Part shown: in pieces, positions 15,012 through 24,414 of the stretch
How positions within the stretch are numbered: the stretch's first letter is position 1
Layout of the letters: each line of letters opens with the position of its first letter
From: an uncultured Verrucomicrobiota bacterium
GTDB taxonomy: Bacteria; Verrucomicrobiota; Verrucomicrobiae; Opitutales; Opitutaceae
Length of the DNA: 27,146 nt
Direction: 5' to 3'
Assembly (NCBI GenBank): GCA_946482165.1
Contig: CAMLQS010000022.1
Span: 1 to 27,146 of the forward strand
Notes under the pieces: generated by a model
What the model saw: the letters and a program-made list of their open reading frames with translations, nothing else
What the model was told of the DNA's origin: nothing
Databases searched by the model: none
Translations under genes and position numbers: made by a program

Positions 15012-17462
15012 CTACTCCGCGAGCCAAAGGCCGCAGCCAAGCGCGGGCACCAAGAGCTGCGCCGTCACCCGCTGCGCCCCGGCCGGCCGGTCCGGAGCCA
15101 GGAAACGCTCGTGGTCGGCGAGCTGGCGCCACGAAAGCGCGGCCCATTCGCCAAGCGGCAGTATCACGTCGCCCAAGGTGGGGTTTAGCGCGAGGAGCAG
15201 GCGCCGCGGACCCTGGCTGAGGTCCGCGTTATAGATCACGGCGGCGGCGCTGGAGCCCTCGGCCCAAACAAACTGGAAGAAGCCTTCGCTCGCCCGCGAA
15301 AAGTGCCGCATCAGCTTGCCGGTTTCGGAGCGGCGAAACGCGATCCAGTCCGCAAAGTAGGCGTGCGTGGACGGAAACCGATGGATGCGCGCGTAATCGA
15401 GGGCGTTTAAATCGCCGCGCTGGTAGGTGTTGTTCACCCCGTGCTTGGACTTCAGGAAATCCTGGCCTTCGCAAAGCATGGGGATGCCGATGGAGCCGAA
15501 CAGGATCGCCGCCATGAGGTGCGTGCGCTGCCGGTCGTTCTGCGTCGGGTGGTGGCCGTTGCGGCCGGGATTCTCGGTGATGACGTCGATCCAGCAACGG
15601 TCGTCGTGCGACTCGGTGTAGTTCACCGTCTGCGCCGGCCACTTGGCATAATACCAGGGCGAGCCCTTGAGGAAATACTCCAGGGTCTCGCGCGCCGCCG
15701 CGCCGCGGACGTAGTCGCGAAGGAAGTTTCTGTATCCGTCGTTCCACGACGCCCAGCCGGTGTCGCGCAGCTCCCCCGCGGCGTGCCCGCGGAAGCTCCA
15801 GGGCTCGGCGATCAGGATCACGTCCGGCTTCACGCGTTTCAGGGCCGTCTCCACGTCCTTCAACACCGGCACGCCGACCAGATCCGCAAGGTCGAAGCGG
15901 AAGCCGTCCACGCCGTAGATTTCGAGCCAGTGCGCGCAGCTGTCGACGATGAGACGCTTCATCATCGCGGCCGAGCAGCGCGTGTCGTTGCCGCAGCCGC
16001 TCCAGTTCGAGAGCTCCCCGGCGGCGTCCTGCTCGAAGTAGTAGAGCTTGTCCAAAAGCATCAGGTGCGCGGGCTCGCCGACATGGTTGTAGACCACGTC
16101 CACCACGACCGCGATGCCGCGCGCATGGAAGGCGCGCACGAGTTCCTGCAACTCACGCACACCCGAAGCCGCTTCGGACCGCGAGGCGTAGGCGCTCGAG
16201 GGGGCGAAGAAATTCGCGGTCATGTAGCCCCAGTGATACTCGGCGCGGCTGCGGTTATCAAATTCCTGCAAGGGCTGGAGCTCCACGCAGTTCACGCCGA
16301 GCCGGGTGAGATAAAAATCGTCGCTCTCGACCCACTTGCGCAGGCCCTCGAAGCCGCGACGTTCGTTTTCGTCCGCATCCACCGGCGCCTGCGCGGCCAG
16401 ATCGCGCACATGCGCCTCGCAAATCACCAAGTCGTGCCAGGCGGGGGTCTTGAAACCTCGCCTGGTCGAAATTCCATCGAGCCGCGATCGGTCTAAAATG
16501 ATCCCGGGGCCTTCCCGCCCGACCGCCGCAAGCGCATAGGGATCGAGTATCTTTCGCTTCGGGTCGAACGTTCCGAACGCGTCGCGCGGCCCGTCGACTT
16601 GATACCAGTAAAACCAGCCGTGGAGATTATCTTCGAGCGTGATCTCCCAGACTCCGGCGGATCCTTCCGCGTCCGCGCGGCGCGCGAGCCGGTAGCGATG
16701 CGGCTTATCCTGCTCGGCAAGCGCCGCGCACACCGCGAGCTCGACCGATTTCGCCCGCGGCGCGAAGAGACGGAACACGGTTCCATCGTTCCGCGGATAC
16801 ACCCCGAGGGGCAACTCGGTCGCCAATTCGAAAAAAAACGCCCCCGGCCGCAACGGAACCTGCTCGCCCGCATGGCCCTCCGCCCAGCGCACGGTAAGGC
16901 TCGCCGAGAGATCCGCCGGAGCCTCGAGCTCGAAGCCGAACAGGTGGCATCCCGTCCGCTCGGGATCGATCACCCGGTTCAAATTGCCATCGGGATCGCG
17001 CTCCACCCCGGGGGCATCCCACGGCACCGGCAACCATTGATGCTTCCCGGTCACGAACTTGAAGCGTCGGCCGCCCGCCAGCACCGTCTCCGCCGGTCCC
17101 GTCCAGGTGAGGACCGGGCGCCCGGCCAACACGCGCGGCCTCATCGCCCACTCCACCAATTCGCCGCCGCGCCAGCCGTTGAACTCACCCGCGACGTGCA
17201 CCGTCTCGCGCTCCAAATCGAGGTCGGGCACCAATGCGGGGTCGAAGACGAACTCGATCACGCCCTCCCTCGGGAAATGGTAGCCGGCCCGCAGTCCGAA
17301 ACGCGCCGTCGCCTGACGCTCCAAACGTCGCATCCGAAACGCGCCGCCCGCGATCACGAACACCGGGACGCTGCGTCCCCGCCAGTCGTGGCGAAGCTCG
17401 ATCACGCCGCGGGTGGGCGATTCGAGCGTTGCGGAGACGAGCGTGTTTGCGCGGGAAGCCAT
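15012..17462 (-). CDS. GH13 alpha-glucan debranching-type enzyme (pullulanase/isoamylase-like)
   Basis: An 816-residue GH13 protein. The N-terminal half carries two CBM48-like modules, one around AGEFNGW (91-97) and one around GTVFRLFAPRAKSVEL (227-242). The catalytic barrel shows region I VVVDVVYNH, region II GFRFDLADL with nucleophile D524, region III LIAEPW with acid/base E553, and region IV TESHDD with transition-state D620. EYHWGYMTANFFAP resembles the YxWGY motif of pullulanases and isoamylases, so hydrolysis of alpha-1,6 branches in glycogen or starch is likely; a branching or maltogenic activity is less likely. No signal peptide is visible, so it probably acts on internal glycogen. 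It stands alone next to the glycolytic operon and is divergent from mnmA across 115 bases. Confidence 0.88.
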   Translation of the reverse strand: MASRANTLVSATLESPTRGVIELRHDWRGRSVPVFVIAGGAFRMRRLERQATARFGLRAGYHFPREGVIEFVFDPALVPDLDLERETVHVAGEFNGWRGGELVEWAMRPRVLAGRPVLTWTGPAETVLAGGRRFKFVTGKHQWLPVPWDAPGVERDPDGNLNRVIDPERTGCHLFGFELEAPADLSASLTVRWAEGHAGEQVPLRPGAFFFELATELPLGVYPRNDGTVFRLFAPRAKSVELAVCAALAEQDKPHRYRLARRADAEGSAGVWEITLEDNLHGWFYWYQVDGPRDAFGTFDPKRKILDPYALAAVGREGPGIILDRSRLDGISTRRGFKTPAWHDLVICEAHVRDLAAQAPVDADENERRGFEGLRKWVESDDFYLTRLGVNCVELQPLQEFDNRSRAEYHWGYMTANFFAPSSAYASRSEAASGVRELQELVRAFHARGIAVVVDVVYNHVGEPAHLMLLDKLYYFEQDAAGELSNWSGCGNDTRCSAAMMKRLIVDSCAHWLEIYGVDGFRFDLADLVGVPVLKDVETALKRVKPDVILIAEPWSFRGHAAGELRDTGWASWNDGYRNFLRDYVRGAAARETLEYFLKGSPWYYAKWPAQTVNYTESHDDRCWIDVITENPGRNGHHPTQNDRQRTHLMAAILFGSIGIPMLCEGQDFLKSKHGVNNTYQRGDLNALDYARIHRFPSTHAYFADWIAFRRSETGKLMRHFSRASEGFFQFVWAEGSSAAAVIYNADLSQGPRRLLLALNPTLGDVILPLGEWAALSWRQLADHERFLAPDRPAGAQRVTAQLLVPALGCGLWLAE

Positions 17463-17577
17463 TGCGACGCCCTAGCATTCGCCGCGCCGCACGCCGCACA
17501 AGCGCGAAGCCGCGCGCCCATCCCGCGCCGACGCTCGACATTCCCGCCCGCCCGCGCAGAGGTTCCGGCCGTTCCCC

Positions 17578-18687
17578 ATGTCCATCGGTCCTCCTTCCGA
17601 AAAAACCCTCGTCGCCCTCTCGGGAGGCGTCGACAGCTCCGTCGCCGCGCTGCTCCTGCGCGACGCCGGCGCGCCGATCGAGGCGGCCTACATGAAAAAC
17701 TGGATCAACGAGGACAACATTCTCGGCGACTGCCCGTGGGAACAGGACATCGCGGACGCCCGCCGTGTCGCCGACCAGCTCGGCATCCCCTTTCGCGTCG
17801 TGAACCTCATGGAGGAATACCGCGACAAGGTCGTCGCGTATCTGCTCGAAGGATACACACGCGGGTTGACGCCCAATCCCGACGTGATGTGCAACCGCGA
17901 GATCAAGTTCGGCGTGCTCCGGCAATGGGCGCTCGACCACGGATTCTCCGCCGTCGCCACCGGCCATTACGCCCGGCGCGCCCCCCTTCCCCACCCCGCG
18001 GGCGCCTGGTCGCTTGTCGAGGGCGCCGACCCGAACAAAGACCAGTCCTACTTTCTCGCCATGCTCTCCCAGGAGCAGCTTCGCGACGCGCGTTTTCCCG
18101 TTGGCGAACTGCTCAAGCCCGAGCTGCGCGCGCTCGCCCGCCGGGCCGGGCTCGCCACCGCGGACAAGAAAGACAGCCAGGGCATCTGCTTCATCGGCCA
18201 GGTGAAGATGGCGGATTTTCTCCGCGCCTATGTGCCTGACGCGCCCGGTCCGATCCTGCGCGCCGAGGACGGACGCGTTCTGGGCGAACATAAGGGGCTT
18301 CACTTTTTCACCCTCGGTCAGCGCAAAGGCATCGGCGTGCCCAGCAACACCGACGGCAAAGCCTATGTCGTCGTGGGCAAGCGCGCCGCCGACCGCGCCT
18401 TGCTCGTCTCCTTCGACGGCGGCGAAGCGCCCGGCCTGTTCTCCCGCGAGGCCGCGATCCATGGCCTGCGTTGGAACACGCCCGCACCGCCGACTCCCGC
18501 GGAGGGCGCGCTCCCGCTCGAAGGCCGCGTGCGCTACCGCGACCCTCGCGTGCGGATGAGCTTCGAGATGACCGGACCGGATACCGCGCGCGTCGTCTTC
18601 GCCGAACCCCAGCGCGGCCTCGCCTCGGGCCAGATCCTCGCCATCCACGACGGACCCCGTCTGCTCGGCGGCGGCGTTTACCTCTGA
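17578..18687 (+). CDS. mnmA: tRNA-specific 2-thiouridylase MnmA
   Basis: The 369-residue enzyme adds sulfur to U34 of Glu, Gln and Lys tRNAs, giving the 2-thio part of mnm5s2U. The N-terminal PP-loop is ALSGGVDSS (13-21). The catalytic cysteines are C105 in [12 protein letters not shown] and C204 in SQGICFIG. The tRNA-recognition motif [10 protein letters not shown] is present (151-160), and the C-terminal beta-barrel is complete (GQRKGIGV, then the RYR and LASGQ segments). The start gives a normal N-terminus. The gene is monocistronic: divergent from the debranching enzyme and convergent with the transglutaminase gene. Confidence 0.97.
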   Translation: MSIGPPSEKTLVALSGGVDSSVAALLLRDAGAPIEAAYMKNWINEDNILGDCPWEQDIADARRVADQLGIPFRVVNLMEEYRDKVVAYLLEGYTRGLTPNPDVMCNREIKFGVLRQWALDHGFSAVATGHYARRAPLPHPAGAWSLVEGADPNKDQSYFLAMLSQEQLRDARFPVGELLKPELRALARRAGLATADKKDSQGICFIGQVKMADFLRAYVPDAPGPILRAEDGRVLGEHKGLHFFTLGQRKGIGVPSNTDGKAYVVVGKRAADRALLVSFDGGEAPGLFSREAAIHGLRWNTPAPPTPAEGALPLEGRVRYRDPRVRMSFEMTGPDTARVVFAEPQRGLASGQILAIHDGPRLLGGGVYL

Positions 18688-18720
18688 TTTCGACGAATCG
18701 CGCGAGAATCGCGACCTGTG

Positions 18721-18737
18721 GGCCCGACGGTCGGGCC
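18721..18737. repeat. REP-like palindrome in a convergent gap
   Basis: GGCCCGAC and GTCGGGCC flank one base, a perfect 8-base stem between the convergent mnmA and transglutaminase genes. The following bases, CTACATC, make GGTCGGGCCTACATC, matching the copy at 11400-11414 at all but one base. It may serve as a bidirectional transcript end. Confidence 0.65.
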
Positions 18738-18780
18738 TACATCGGAGCGGCGTTTCTATTCGTTTGAATGGGAGATGGAC

Positions 18781-21078
18781 TCAACGTCCGGACTTGCAGA
18801 GATCCCTCGCCGCGCGCCTCGCTTCGCGGAAAACCCCCGCCGGAGGCGACCAGCCCGACCTCGCGCCAAAGCGCAATCTCAGCAGCCGGGCTCGCGCGAC
18901 GCGGGCGCTTTCTCTCGCCGCATTGGTCGCCGCGGATGCCTGCTGCTCCGCACGATCCAAGCGCGCGAGCCAGCGGGACGCCTCGATCCGCACGGGATCG
19001 CGCCGATCCGACGCGGCGCGGCGACTGCGCCAGCCCATCCACCAGGAACGGCCGACGCGGCGCCATAAGACTATGCTTCCCGACAGAAGACCGAGTCCAA
19101 GCGCGATGCCCGCGAAACGTGGAAAATCCCAGGGCGAGCGCAGCCAGGTCACCACCGCGCGAAGATAGTCCTCCACGGCTTTTCGGCCTGACTGGATCAG
19201 GCCGCTCACGCTTTCCTTCGTCTCCCGCAACAATTCGCGCTGCAAGCTGCGGTCAAAATTGACGATGCGGCGATACCAGAAGATCCGCAGCCCATCGATC
19301 CGTGCGCCCCAGCCGCTGTCCTGCACCAGACGTGAAGCGCCCCCGCGCGCAGCCGCGTTCGGCGAAGGGGTGATCTCCGATCCCGGAGTGGCGTCGGCGC
19401 GCAACCAAGACCCCAGCTCTTCGTCCCATATCTCCGCCCAGGCATGGGCGTCGGAGTTGCGCACCGTGATACTTCCGCTCGTCGCGTTCCACGAGCCGCC
19501 TTTGAAGCCGGTGACGAGCCGCGCCGGCACCCCCGCCGCGCGGGCGAGCATGACCAGGCTGCCGGCGAAAAGCTCACAGTGGCCCGGCTCCGTCGAATCC
19601 ATCCACCGGATAAGCGGGTCTCCGTCCCCCGGCTCCAGGCGCATGCTCAAGCTGTAGGAATGTCGCGCCTGCAACCACGCGCCGGCGCGGCGCGCGAAAT
19701 CGCCGCCCCCCGCCCCCGCCCCGCCGATCTCCTCCGCCCACTTCTCCAATATTTCACGGTCGGCTTCCCGAGGCAGCCCGAGCTCGAGAAACGTCACCGC
19801 CTTCGAATCCGAATCCTCACCGCTTTCCGCGCCATCTTCGGGGGAGGAATCAGGCCGCGGGAACTGGTTGTATCGCAGGACGTGTCCGGCGGCGAAACGA
19901 CGATCCCGAAGAATGCCGTCCGTATCCATGCCATGGACACGATAGGCGACCATCTTTGCCGGCTCCGACGGCAACACGCACAACCGCAGCGGCCTGCTTT
20001 GTTGCAAGGCTTGCGGCTCGCCGAAGGTCATCCGGCCAAAGGCGCCCATCAGCGGGAGGTATTTGCTCACGCCCGGCTGAAAATAAACCGTCCACACCGT
20101 GTCGTCCTGCACCGTCGAGCTGCCGTCGTGCATCGGGGATTTGTCCCGGTTTATAACGAAGGTGCCCTTGAGCGTGGGCGACATGCGGAACCCCTCGCTC
20201 GAATACTCGTCCAGGACGACCATGCGCCAGTAGGGCTCGGCGGGCACCGCCGCAGGGTCGCTCACATCGATCATCACCGCCACCGAGGTATCCTGCTGGA
20301 TATTGACCACCTCTTGGAAATTCACCGTGTCGGAAAACCCGGTGCGGGTGGATTTGGTGATGAGGCGGTCCAGGAAAAAGTCGTTGCTGATCTCGAAACG
20401 CGGCAGCGCCATGAAGAGCACCGCCGACAAACCCACCACCCCGGTGAAAAGCGCCGCCGCCAGCGCAACGACTCGCAGGTCCATCACCTGCCTGACTCGC
20501 CGTCCGAGTTCACGCCATTTGACGCGTTCCCAACCGGCGTCCTCCGCCGGCAGCCGGGCCTCGGCGGAATCTTTTTTGGCCGGCGGGCCGTCGGAACGCG
20601 CGTTAGAAAGCGTAACGGCAAGAAGCATCCCGAGCGCAGCCGCGGTAAACAGGAGAATCTGCGCGACGAAGGCGATCGATACGGTATACACGCCCGTGAC
20701 GACGACGAGGAACAACGCGAGCAGGATAAGCTGCAGATCCTCCCGTCGGCGCCGAGGCGCCACGCAACGGTAGCACAGCAACATCAGGTCGAGACGGACC
20801 ATCGCCGACAACGGCTCCCGCGAGCTCCACATATCGAAGGCGAAAAGCGCCACGATCACCGGGAACGCGAGCAGGTGGAACACCGTGGGCAAGGCGAGCG
20901 AGAGCCGCGGGAACAAAGTGAAAACCGGCACCGTGGCGGTGAGAAACACGAGCGTGAGCAGCGCATCCACCTCCATGTAGAACACCGTCCAGGCCGAGAG
21001 CAGCCCGATAAGGCCGCCCAGAAACCAGCGCAGCTGGCGGAGCTCGACGAGACTAAGCTGTGGCCGCTGGTATTCCAT
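18781..21078 (-). CDS. TgpA-like membrane transglutaminase-domain protein (DUF3488 plus transglutaminase)
   Basis: I chose ATG 21078 (MEYQRPQLSL), which overlaps the end of the DUF58 gene by 26 bases; the longer frame to 21210 would lie inside that gene. The 765-residue protein begins with a cluster of membrane helices (about 15-205), typical of DUF3488. A large extracytoplasmic region follows, with the TgpA-like LPRFEISNDF and TGFSDTVNFQEV. The transglutaminase-like domain carries the triad C501 (EPGHCELF), H545 (SDAHAWAE) and D562 (RADATPG). One more helix lies near the C-terminus before a basic tail. The family is linked to peptidase or crosslinking activity at the envelope; the substrate is unknown. 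It is the last gene of the moxR-DUF58-TgpA operon. Confidence 0.9.
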   Translation of the reverse strand: MEYQRPQLSLVELRQLRWFLGGLIGLLSAWTVFYMEVDALLTLVFLTATVPVFTLFPRLSLALPTVFHLLAFPVIVALFAFDMWSSREPLSAMVRLDLMLLCYRCVAPRRRREDLQLILLALFLVVVTGVYTVSIAFVAQILLFTAAALGMLLAVTLSNARSDGPPAKKDSAEARLPAEDAGWERVKWRELGRRVRQVMDLRVVALAAALFTGVVGLSAVLFMALPRFEISNDFFLDRLITKSTRTGFSDTVNFQEVVNIQQDTSVAVMIDVSDPAAVPAEPYWRMVVLDEYSSEGFRMSPTLKGTFVINRDKSPMHDGSSTVQDDTVWTVYFQPGVSKYLPLMGAFGRMTFGEPQALQQSRPLRLCVLPSEPAKMVAYRVHGMDTDGILRDRRFAAGHVLRYNQFPRPDSSPEDGAESGEDSDSKAVTFLELGLPREADREILEKWAEEIGGAGAGGGDFARRAGAWLQARHSYSLSMRLEPGDGDPLIRWMDSTEPGHCELFAGSLVMLARAAGVPARLVTGFKGGSWNATSGSITVRNSDAHAWAEIWDEELGSWLRADATPGSEITPSPNAAARGGASRLVQDSGWGARIDGLRIFWYRRIVNFDRSLQRELLRETKESVSGLIQSGRKAVEDYLRAVVTWLRSPWDFPRFAGIALGLGLLSGSIVLWRRVGRSWWMGWRSRRAASDRRDPVRIEASRWLARLDRAEQQASAATNAARESARVARARLLRLRFGARSGWSPPAGVFREARRAARDLCKSGR

Positions 21079-22285
21079 CGAGAAAGGCGGCCACGCCGCG
21101 TGCTCCCTGGGGTTCGATTCGCAAGACGCGCCGGGAGGCCTCGCCGCGAGGGCCATCCGCGCCCGCGCGCGCGGGCCGCTCGACCGGCTCCAGCAAAGCG
21201 AGCCGATCAAGAAAGAGCTCCACGTCCCTCAACCGGCGCACGGTCTGGGGCGGCTCATCGTCGATCCACACCGCACGGAGACGTTCGAGCTTGAAAAGAT
21301 CCTCCGCGAGCGTCGCCGCCAGCCCCATTGCGAGCTCGAACTGCTCGGGCTTCGACCACACCGCGGCGTCGCTCTCCACGTGAAGGACAAACCCCTCGAC
21401 GCCTTCGGCGGAGAACTGCCTCACCAAAATCTGGCGCAGACGCGCGCTGGCCTTCCAGTGCACCAAGCGCGGCGAATCCCCCGGCGCATAACGTCGCAAT
21501 GCGAGCAAATCGCCGCCGTGCCCCGCGCGATTGACCGCGCCTTGGCTGGGCGTCGTCCGCCAAGCCTGGCCCACCATATGGCGCCGATACTCGACGGGGG
21601 CGGGCCAGACCAAAACCTCGCGCATGAGTTCGGAAGCGACCGATTTTTGAAGAAAGCCGAAGGGAAAAAGAGAGCCCACCGTCCGCAGGCCGACCCGCAA
21701 CCGGCCACGGCGGGCCGCCTTCACCGGCCACTCGAGACGCGTGCTCGTGAGCGGATCGAGCCGGATCGAAAGGTGACGTCGGCCCTTCTCTTCGCCGGCT
21801 ACCACGTCGAACCACAAACCATAGGTCGGCAGAACCGTCTTGGTGTTGCGCAACTCGAGCGCGACCGTTTGCGCCTGCCCCGCTCGCCAAGGCCCCGCCG
21901 CATGCAGCCTCCAGCCAACGCCGCGGAGATTCAACCAGGACATCACCCCGCTCAGAATGAGACAGGAAAGCAGAAGCGACAGCGTGATGAAGAGAATGTT
22001 GTTGGATGTGTTGTAAGCCGCCGTGCCGATGCCCAGCGATACCGCCACGAGCAGCACACCCGTCAACGTGGGCACGATGCGGTGCCCGCGCGGTGGATAC
22101 AACAGAGCCCAGAGCAGGGCGCGCCAGCGATACACCCGCCGACGGCGCGAGGCCGCCCACGGTCCCTGCCACTCGGTCGCGCCCGGCACCGGCGGCTCGT
22201 CCGGCACCGACGCGGAAGCTATCGAGACCGGCGTTGGCATGACGGCGGACAAAGCCGAGAACTTCGATGGGGGTTCCGTCGCCAT
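21053..22285 (-). CDS. DUF58 domain membrane protein
   Basis: A 410-residue protein with a Pro-rich cytoplasmic start, two hydrophobic helices (about 72-88 and 96-116), and a conserved DUF58 core GDLLALRRYAPGDSPRLVHW (258-277) continuing into KASARL. DUF58 proteins commonly sit beside MoxR ATPases and transglutaminase or VWA proteins, and are thought to take part in MoxR-assisted assembly of envelope complexes; the biochemical role is unknown. The gene starts 40 bases after the moxR stop and its last 26 bases overlap the transglutaminase start, so it is the middle of a tight operon. Confidence 0.9.
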   Translation of the reverse strand: MATEPPSKFSALSAVMPTPVSIASASVPDEPPVPGATEWQGPWAASRRRRVYRWRALLWALLYPPRGHRIVPTLTGVLLVAVSLGIGTAAYNTSNNILFITLSLLLSCLILSGVMSWLNLRGVGWRLHAAGPWRAGQAQTVALELRNTKTVLPTYGLWFDVVAGEEKGRRHLSIRLDPLTSTRLEWPVKAARRGRLRVGLRTVGSLFPFGFLQKSVASELMREVLVWPAPVEYRRHMVGQAWRTTPSQGAVNRAGHGGDLLALRRYAPGDSPRLVHWKASARLRQILVRQFSAEGVEGFVLHVESDAAVWSKPEQFELAMGLAATLAEDLFKLERLRAVWIDDEPPQTVRRLRDVELFLDRLALLEPVERPARAGADGPRGEASRRVLRIEPQGARGVAAFLDGIPAATA

Positions 22286-22325
22286 GACGAGCCGCGGTCG
22301 GGATCGTGAAAACGCAAGCCGTCCC

Positions 22326-23297
22326 TCAGGCCGGCGCGGGAATCGCCGCGAGGATGCGCTTCAGGGCGGCGGCGACCAGACGCCTCTCCTCCATGCCGTC
22401 CGCCGCCGGGCGAAGAAGAGTGAGACGATGCGCGAGCACGGGGCCGGCGAGCGCCTGCACGTCCTCGGGAACCACGAAATCACGGCCATCAAGCAGAGCG
22501 CGCGCTTGGACGGCGTGCTTCAGCGCGAGACCGCCACGAACCGAGACTCCCGCACGGAACTCCGCCTCCGTGCGGGTGGCCCCAACGAGGCGCAGGATGT
22601 AATCGAGGACGGTGTCCTCGATAAAGACATGAACCGCAAGCGACTGGAGTTGCAGGATGTCGGTTCGCGTGACGACTGCCTCGAGCGCGATCGCATCGTA
22701 GCCGCTGCGTGCGCTGCGCAGAATCTCAAGCTCATCCGCCGGCTGCGGGTAGCCCATGTGCAGCCGCATGAGAAACCGGTCCATCTGGCTTTCGGGCAGA
22801 GGGAACGTGCCCTCGTAATCCACCGGATTTTGCGTCGCAAAAACCATGAAAGGCGCTCCCACCGAGTGAGCCTGTCCGTCGACCGTGACCTTTCCGCGAT
22901 CCATGACCTCGAGCAACGACGACTGGGTTTTCGGGGTGGCGCGGTTGATTTCGTCGGCGAGCACGATATTCGCGAAAACCGGGCCTTTCTTAAACACGAA
23001 CTCCTTCACCGTGTCGTCGTAGATCGCAACGCCGGTGACATCGCTCGGCAAAAGATCGCTGGTGAACTGAACGCGCGAAAAAACGCAGTCCATCGAACGG
23101 GCCAAAGCGTAGGCGAGCGTCGTCTTTCCCACGCCCGGCAGATCCTCGATCAAGACGTGGCCGCCGGCGACGAGCGCGGTCAGCACATGATCGATGACGG
23201 CGTCCTTGCCCTTGATACTGCCGCGCATGCAGGCGCGGAGTTTTTGCAGGGTTTCGCGTGCGGCCGTCACCTGCGGGGCGGAAAAAAAATCGCTCAT
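22326..23297 (-). CDS. MoxR-family AAA+ ATPase
   Basis: I chose ATG 23297 (MSDFFSAPQ), which gives 323 residues; the frame can extend to a TTG at 23339, but that adds a poorly conserved 14 residues. Walker A is GVGKTT (55-60) in the family stretch [16 protein letters not shown]. Walker B is [10 protein letters not shown] (111-120), sensor 1 lies in [17 protein letters not shown], and an arginine-finger region DRFLMRL follows. The C-terminal lid contains the usual VSVRGGLAL. MoxR ATPases act as chaperones for metal insertion or complex assembly. Here the likely clients are the DUF58 and transglutaminase proteins encoded just downstream. Confidence 0.95.
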   Translation of the reverse strand: MSDFFSAPQVTAARETLQKLRACMRGSIKGKDAVIDHVLTALVAGGHVLIEDLPGVGKTTLAYALARSMDCVFSRVQFTSDLLPSDVTGVAIYDDTVKEFVFKKGPVFANIVLADEINRATPKTQSSLLEVMDRGKVTVDGQAHSVGAPFMVFATQNPVDYEGTFPLPESQMDRFLMRLHMGYPQPADELEILRSARSGYDAIALEAVVTRTDILQLQSLAVHVFIEDTVLDYILRLVGATRTEAEFRAGVSVRGGLALKHAVQARALLDGRDFVVPEDVQALAGPVLAHRLTLLRPAADGMEERRLVAAALKRILAAIPAPA

Positions 23298-23463
23298 GGG
23301 TGGTTGGAGAACCATGCGTGAGGCATTTGCATGCGTCAACGAGCCGGACCGCTTCGGTCAGAAAAATCCCCGGTGCCGGCAGACATCGGGGATGGAGCTC
23401 GGATCGAAGGGAATGCTGATTCTATTTAGCGTTCACGATGAGCCTAATGATCGAAGGCCGGAA

Positions 23464-23520
23464 GGTCCGGGGAGCGCGCCCGTCCCGGGTGCCGTGCGAG
23501 ACGCAGGCGCTCCCCGGACC
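23464..23520. repeat. Long inverted repeat between the Spy-like gene and moxR
   Basis: GGTCCGGGGAGCGC (23464-23477) and GCGCTCCCCGGACC (23507-23520) are perfect 14-base complements around a 29-base GC-rich centre. The gap 23298-23548 holds no gene. The element lies 28 bases after the Spy-like stop and could end that transcript, or it may be a miniature dispersed repeat. Confidence 0.7.
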
Positions 23521-23548
23521 ATAAGGATCAACTTGAACGCACATCGGC

Positions 23549-24070
23549 CTAAGTGGCGGGAGGCGGAGGCGGGGGCTCCTCCCGGGAGGCCGGCGCGCCT
23601 TCAGGCGGCGGCTTCGCCTGATCGGATGGCGCACGTTCGCGCTCGCGATCCCGGTCGCGCTCGCCGCCTTCGGAGCGCCGCCGCTGCCGCTCTTCCATGA
23701 TAGTCTTCATGCGAGCCTTTTGGGCTTCCTTGAGCACGTTGAACTTTTCCCGCTGGGCGTCGGTAAGCTCCGCGGTGACGGCCGCATTCATGGCCTCGAT
23801 CACTCCGCCGCTCTGCTTCATGCTCTCCTGTCGCAGCACGCGCAACTCGTCGCCGGCCTTCTTGATGATCGGTTCGATCGCGGCGCGCTGTTGTTCGCTC
23901 AGCCCGAGCTCCGACGTGAGCCGGCGCATCACGCTCGGGCCAAAGCCCTCCGGACCGCCAGGCGGACGCCCATGACCGTAAAACTGTTTCGCCGCGACGC
24001 CACCGACGACCACGCCGCAAGCGAAGATAGCGACAATGAGAAGCGTGCCCTTGAGATTGCGGTTCATCAT
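23549..24070 (-). CDS. Spy/CpxP-like (LTxxQ) periplasmic protein, membrane-anchored
   Basis: The start ATG 24070 overlaps the previous gene's stop (ATGA). The 173-residue product has an N-terminal hydrophobic helix (about 9-27), then a helical charged domain with two LTxxQ-like motifs, LSEQQ (57-61) and LTDAQ (102-106), spaced as in Spy/CpxP and heavy-metal-sensor (CnrX-like) proteins. The tail is Arg/Glu-rich and ends in a Pro-rich run. Such proteins act as periplasmic chaperones or stress sensors. Being third in an operon led by an ECF sigma factor suggests envelope-stress or metal response. No metal-binding His/Cys cluster is evident. Confidence 0.82.
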   Translation of the reverse strand: MMNRNLKGTLLIVAIFACGVVVGGVAAKQFYGHGRPPGGPEGFGPSVMRRLTSELGLSEQQRAAIEPIIKKAGDELRVLRQESMKQSGGVIEAMNAAVTAELTDAQREKFNVLKEAQKARMKTIMEERQRRRSEGGERDRDRERERAPSDQAKPPPEGAPASREEPPPPPPAT

Positions 24071-24414
24071 GAGGACTGAACGGCCACGAGGTAATCGCCA
24101 ACCGGATCCAGGTAGGCATCGGCAGTAGCCGCGGCGTCGCTCGAACGAGCTTCCGCGGTCGCCGGCACGACGCCCCAGACGGCAAACGCGAAGGCGCAGG
24201 CGCCGGCGAGGCCCAAGGCGCGGGCGGCGAGCCGGTCGAAACCCGCGCCGAAGAGTCCCCCGGAAACGGGCGCGGCGCGGAGACCGGCACGCGCGACGAC
24301 GCGAGTCGCGAAGCCGGCGGGCGCGAAACAGTCCGCCTCGGCGCCCGCGGGAACGGGCGAGCGGCGTGCGGCGGCGACGAGACGCGTCCAAGCGAGGTGA
24401 TTACGGTCGTTCAT
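24067..24414 (-). CDS. Small single-helix membrane protein, putative anti-sigma factor
   Basis: The 115-residue protein starts at ATG 24414, inside an ATGA overlap with the sigma-factor stop, and ends in another ATGA overlap with the Spy-like gene. One hydrophobic helix covers about 65-83, with a basic N-terminal half (WTRLVAAARRSP) likely cytoplasmic. Position directly after an ECF sigma factor and the single-helix layout suggest an anti-sigma role, but no HxxxCxxC zinc motif is present and I do not recognise a named family. The function is inferred from context only. Confidence 0.75.
   Translation of the reverse strand: MNDRNHLAWTRLVAAARRSPVPAGAEADCFAPAGFATRVVARAGLRAAPVSGGLFGAGFDRLAARALGLAGACAFAFAVWGVVPATAEARSSDAAATADAYLDPVGDYLVAVQSS

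Noticed and set aside
23298..23339. Upstream TTG start for MoxR
   Set aside because: It adds 14 residues without family similarity; ATG 23297 gives the usual MoxR N-terminus.
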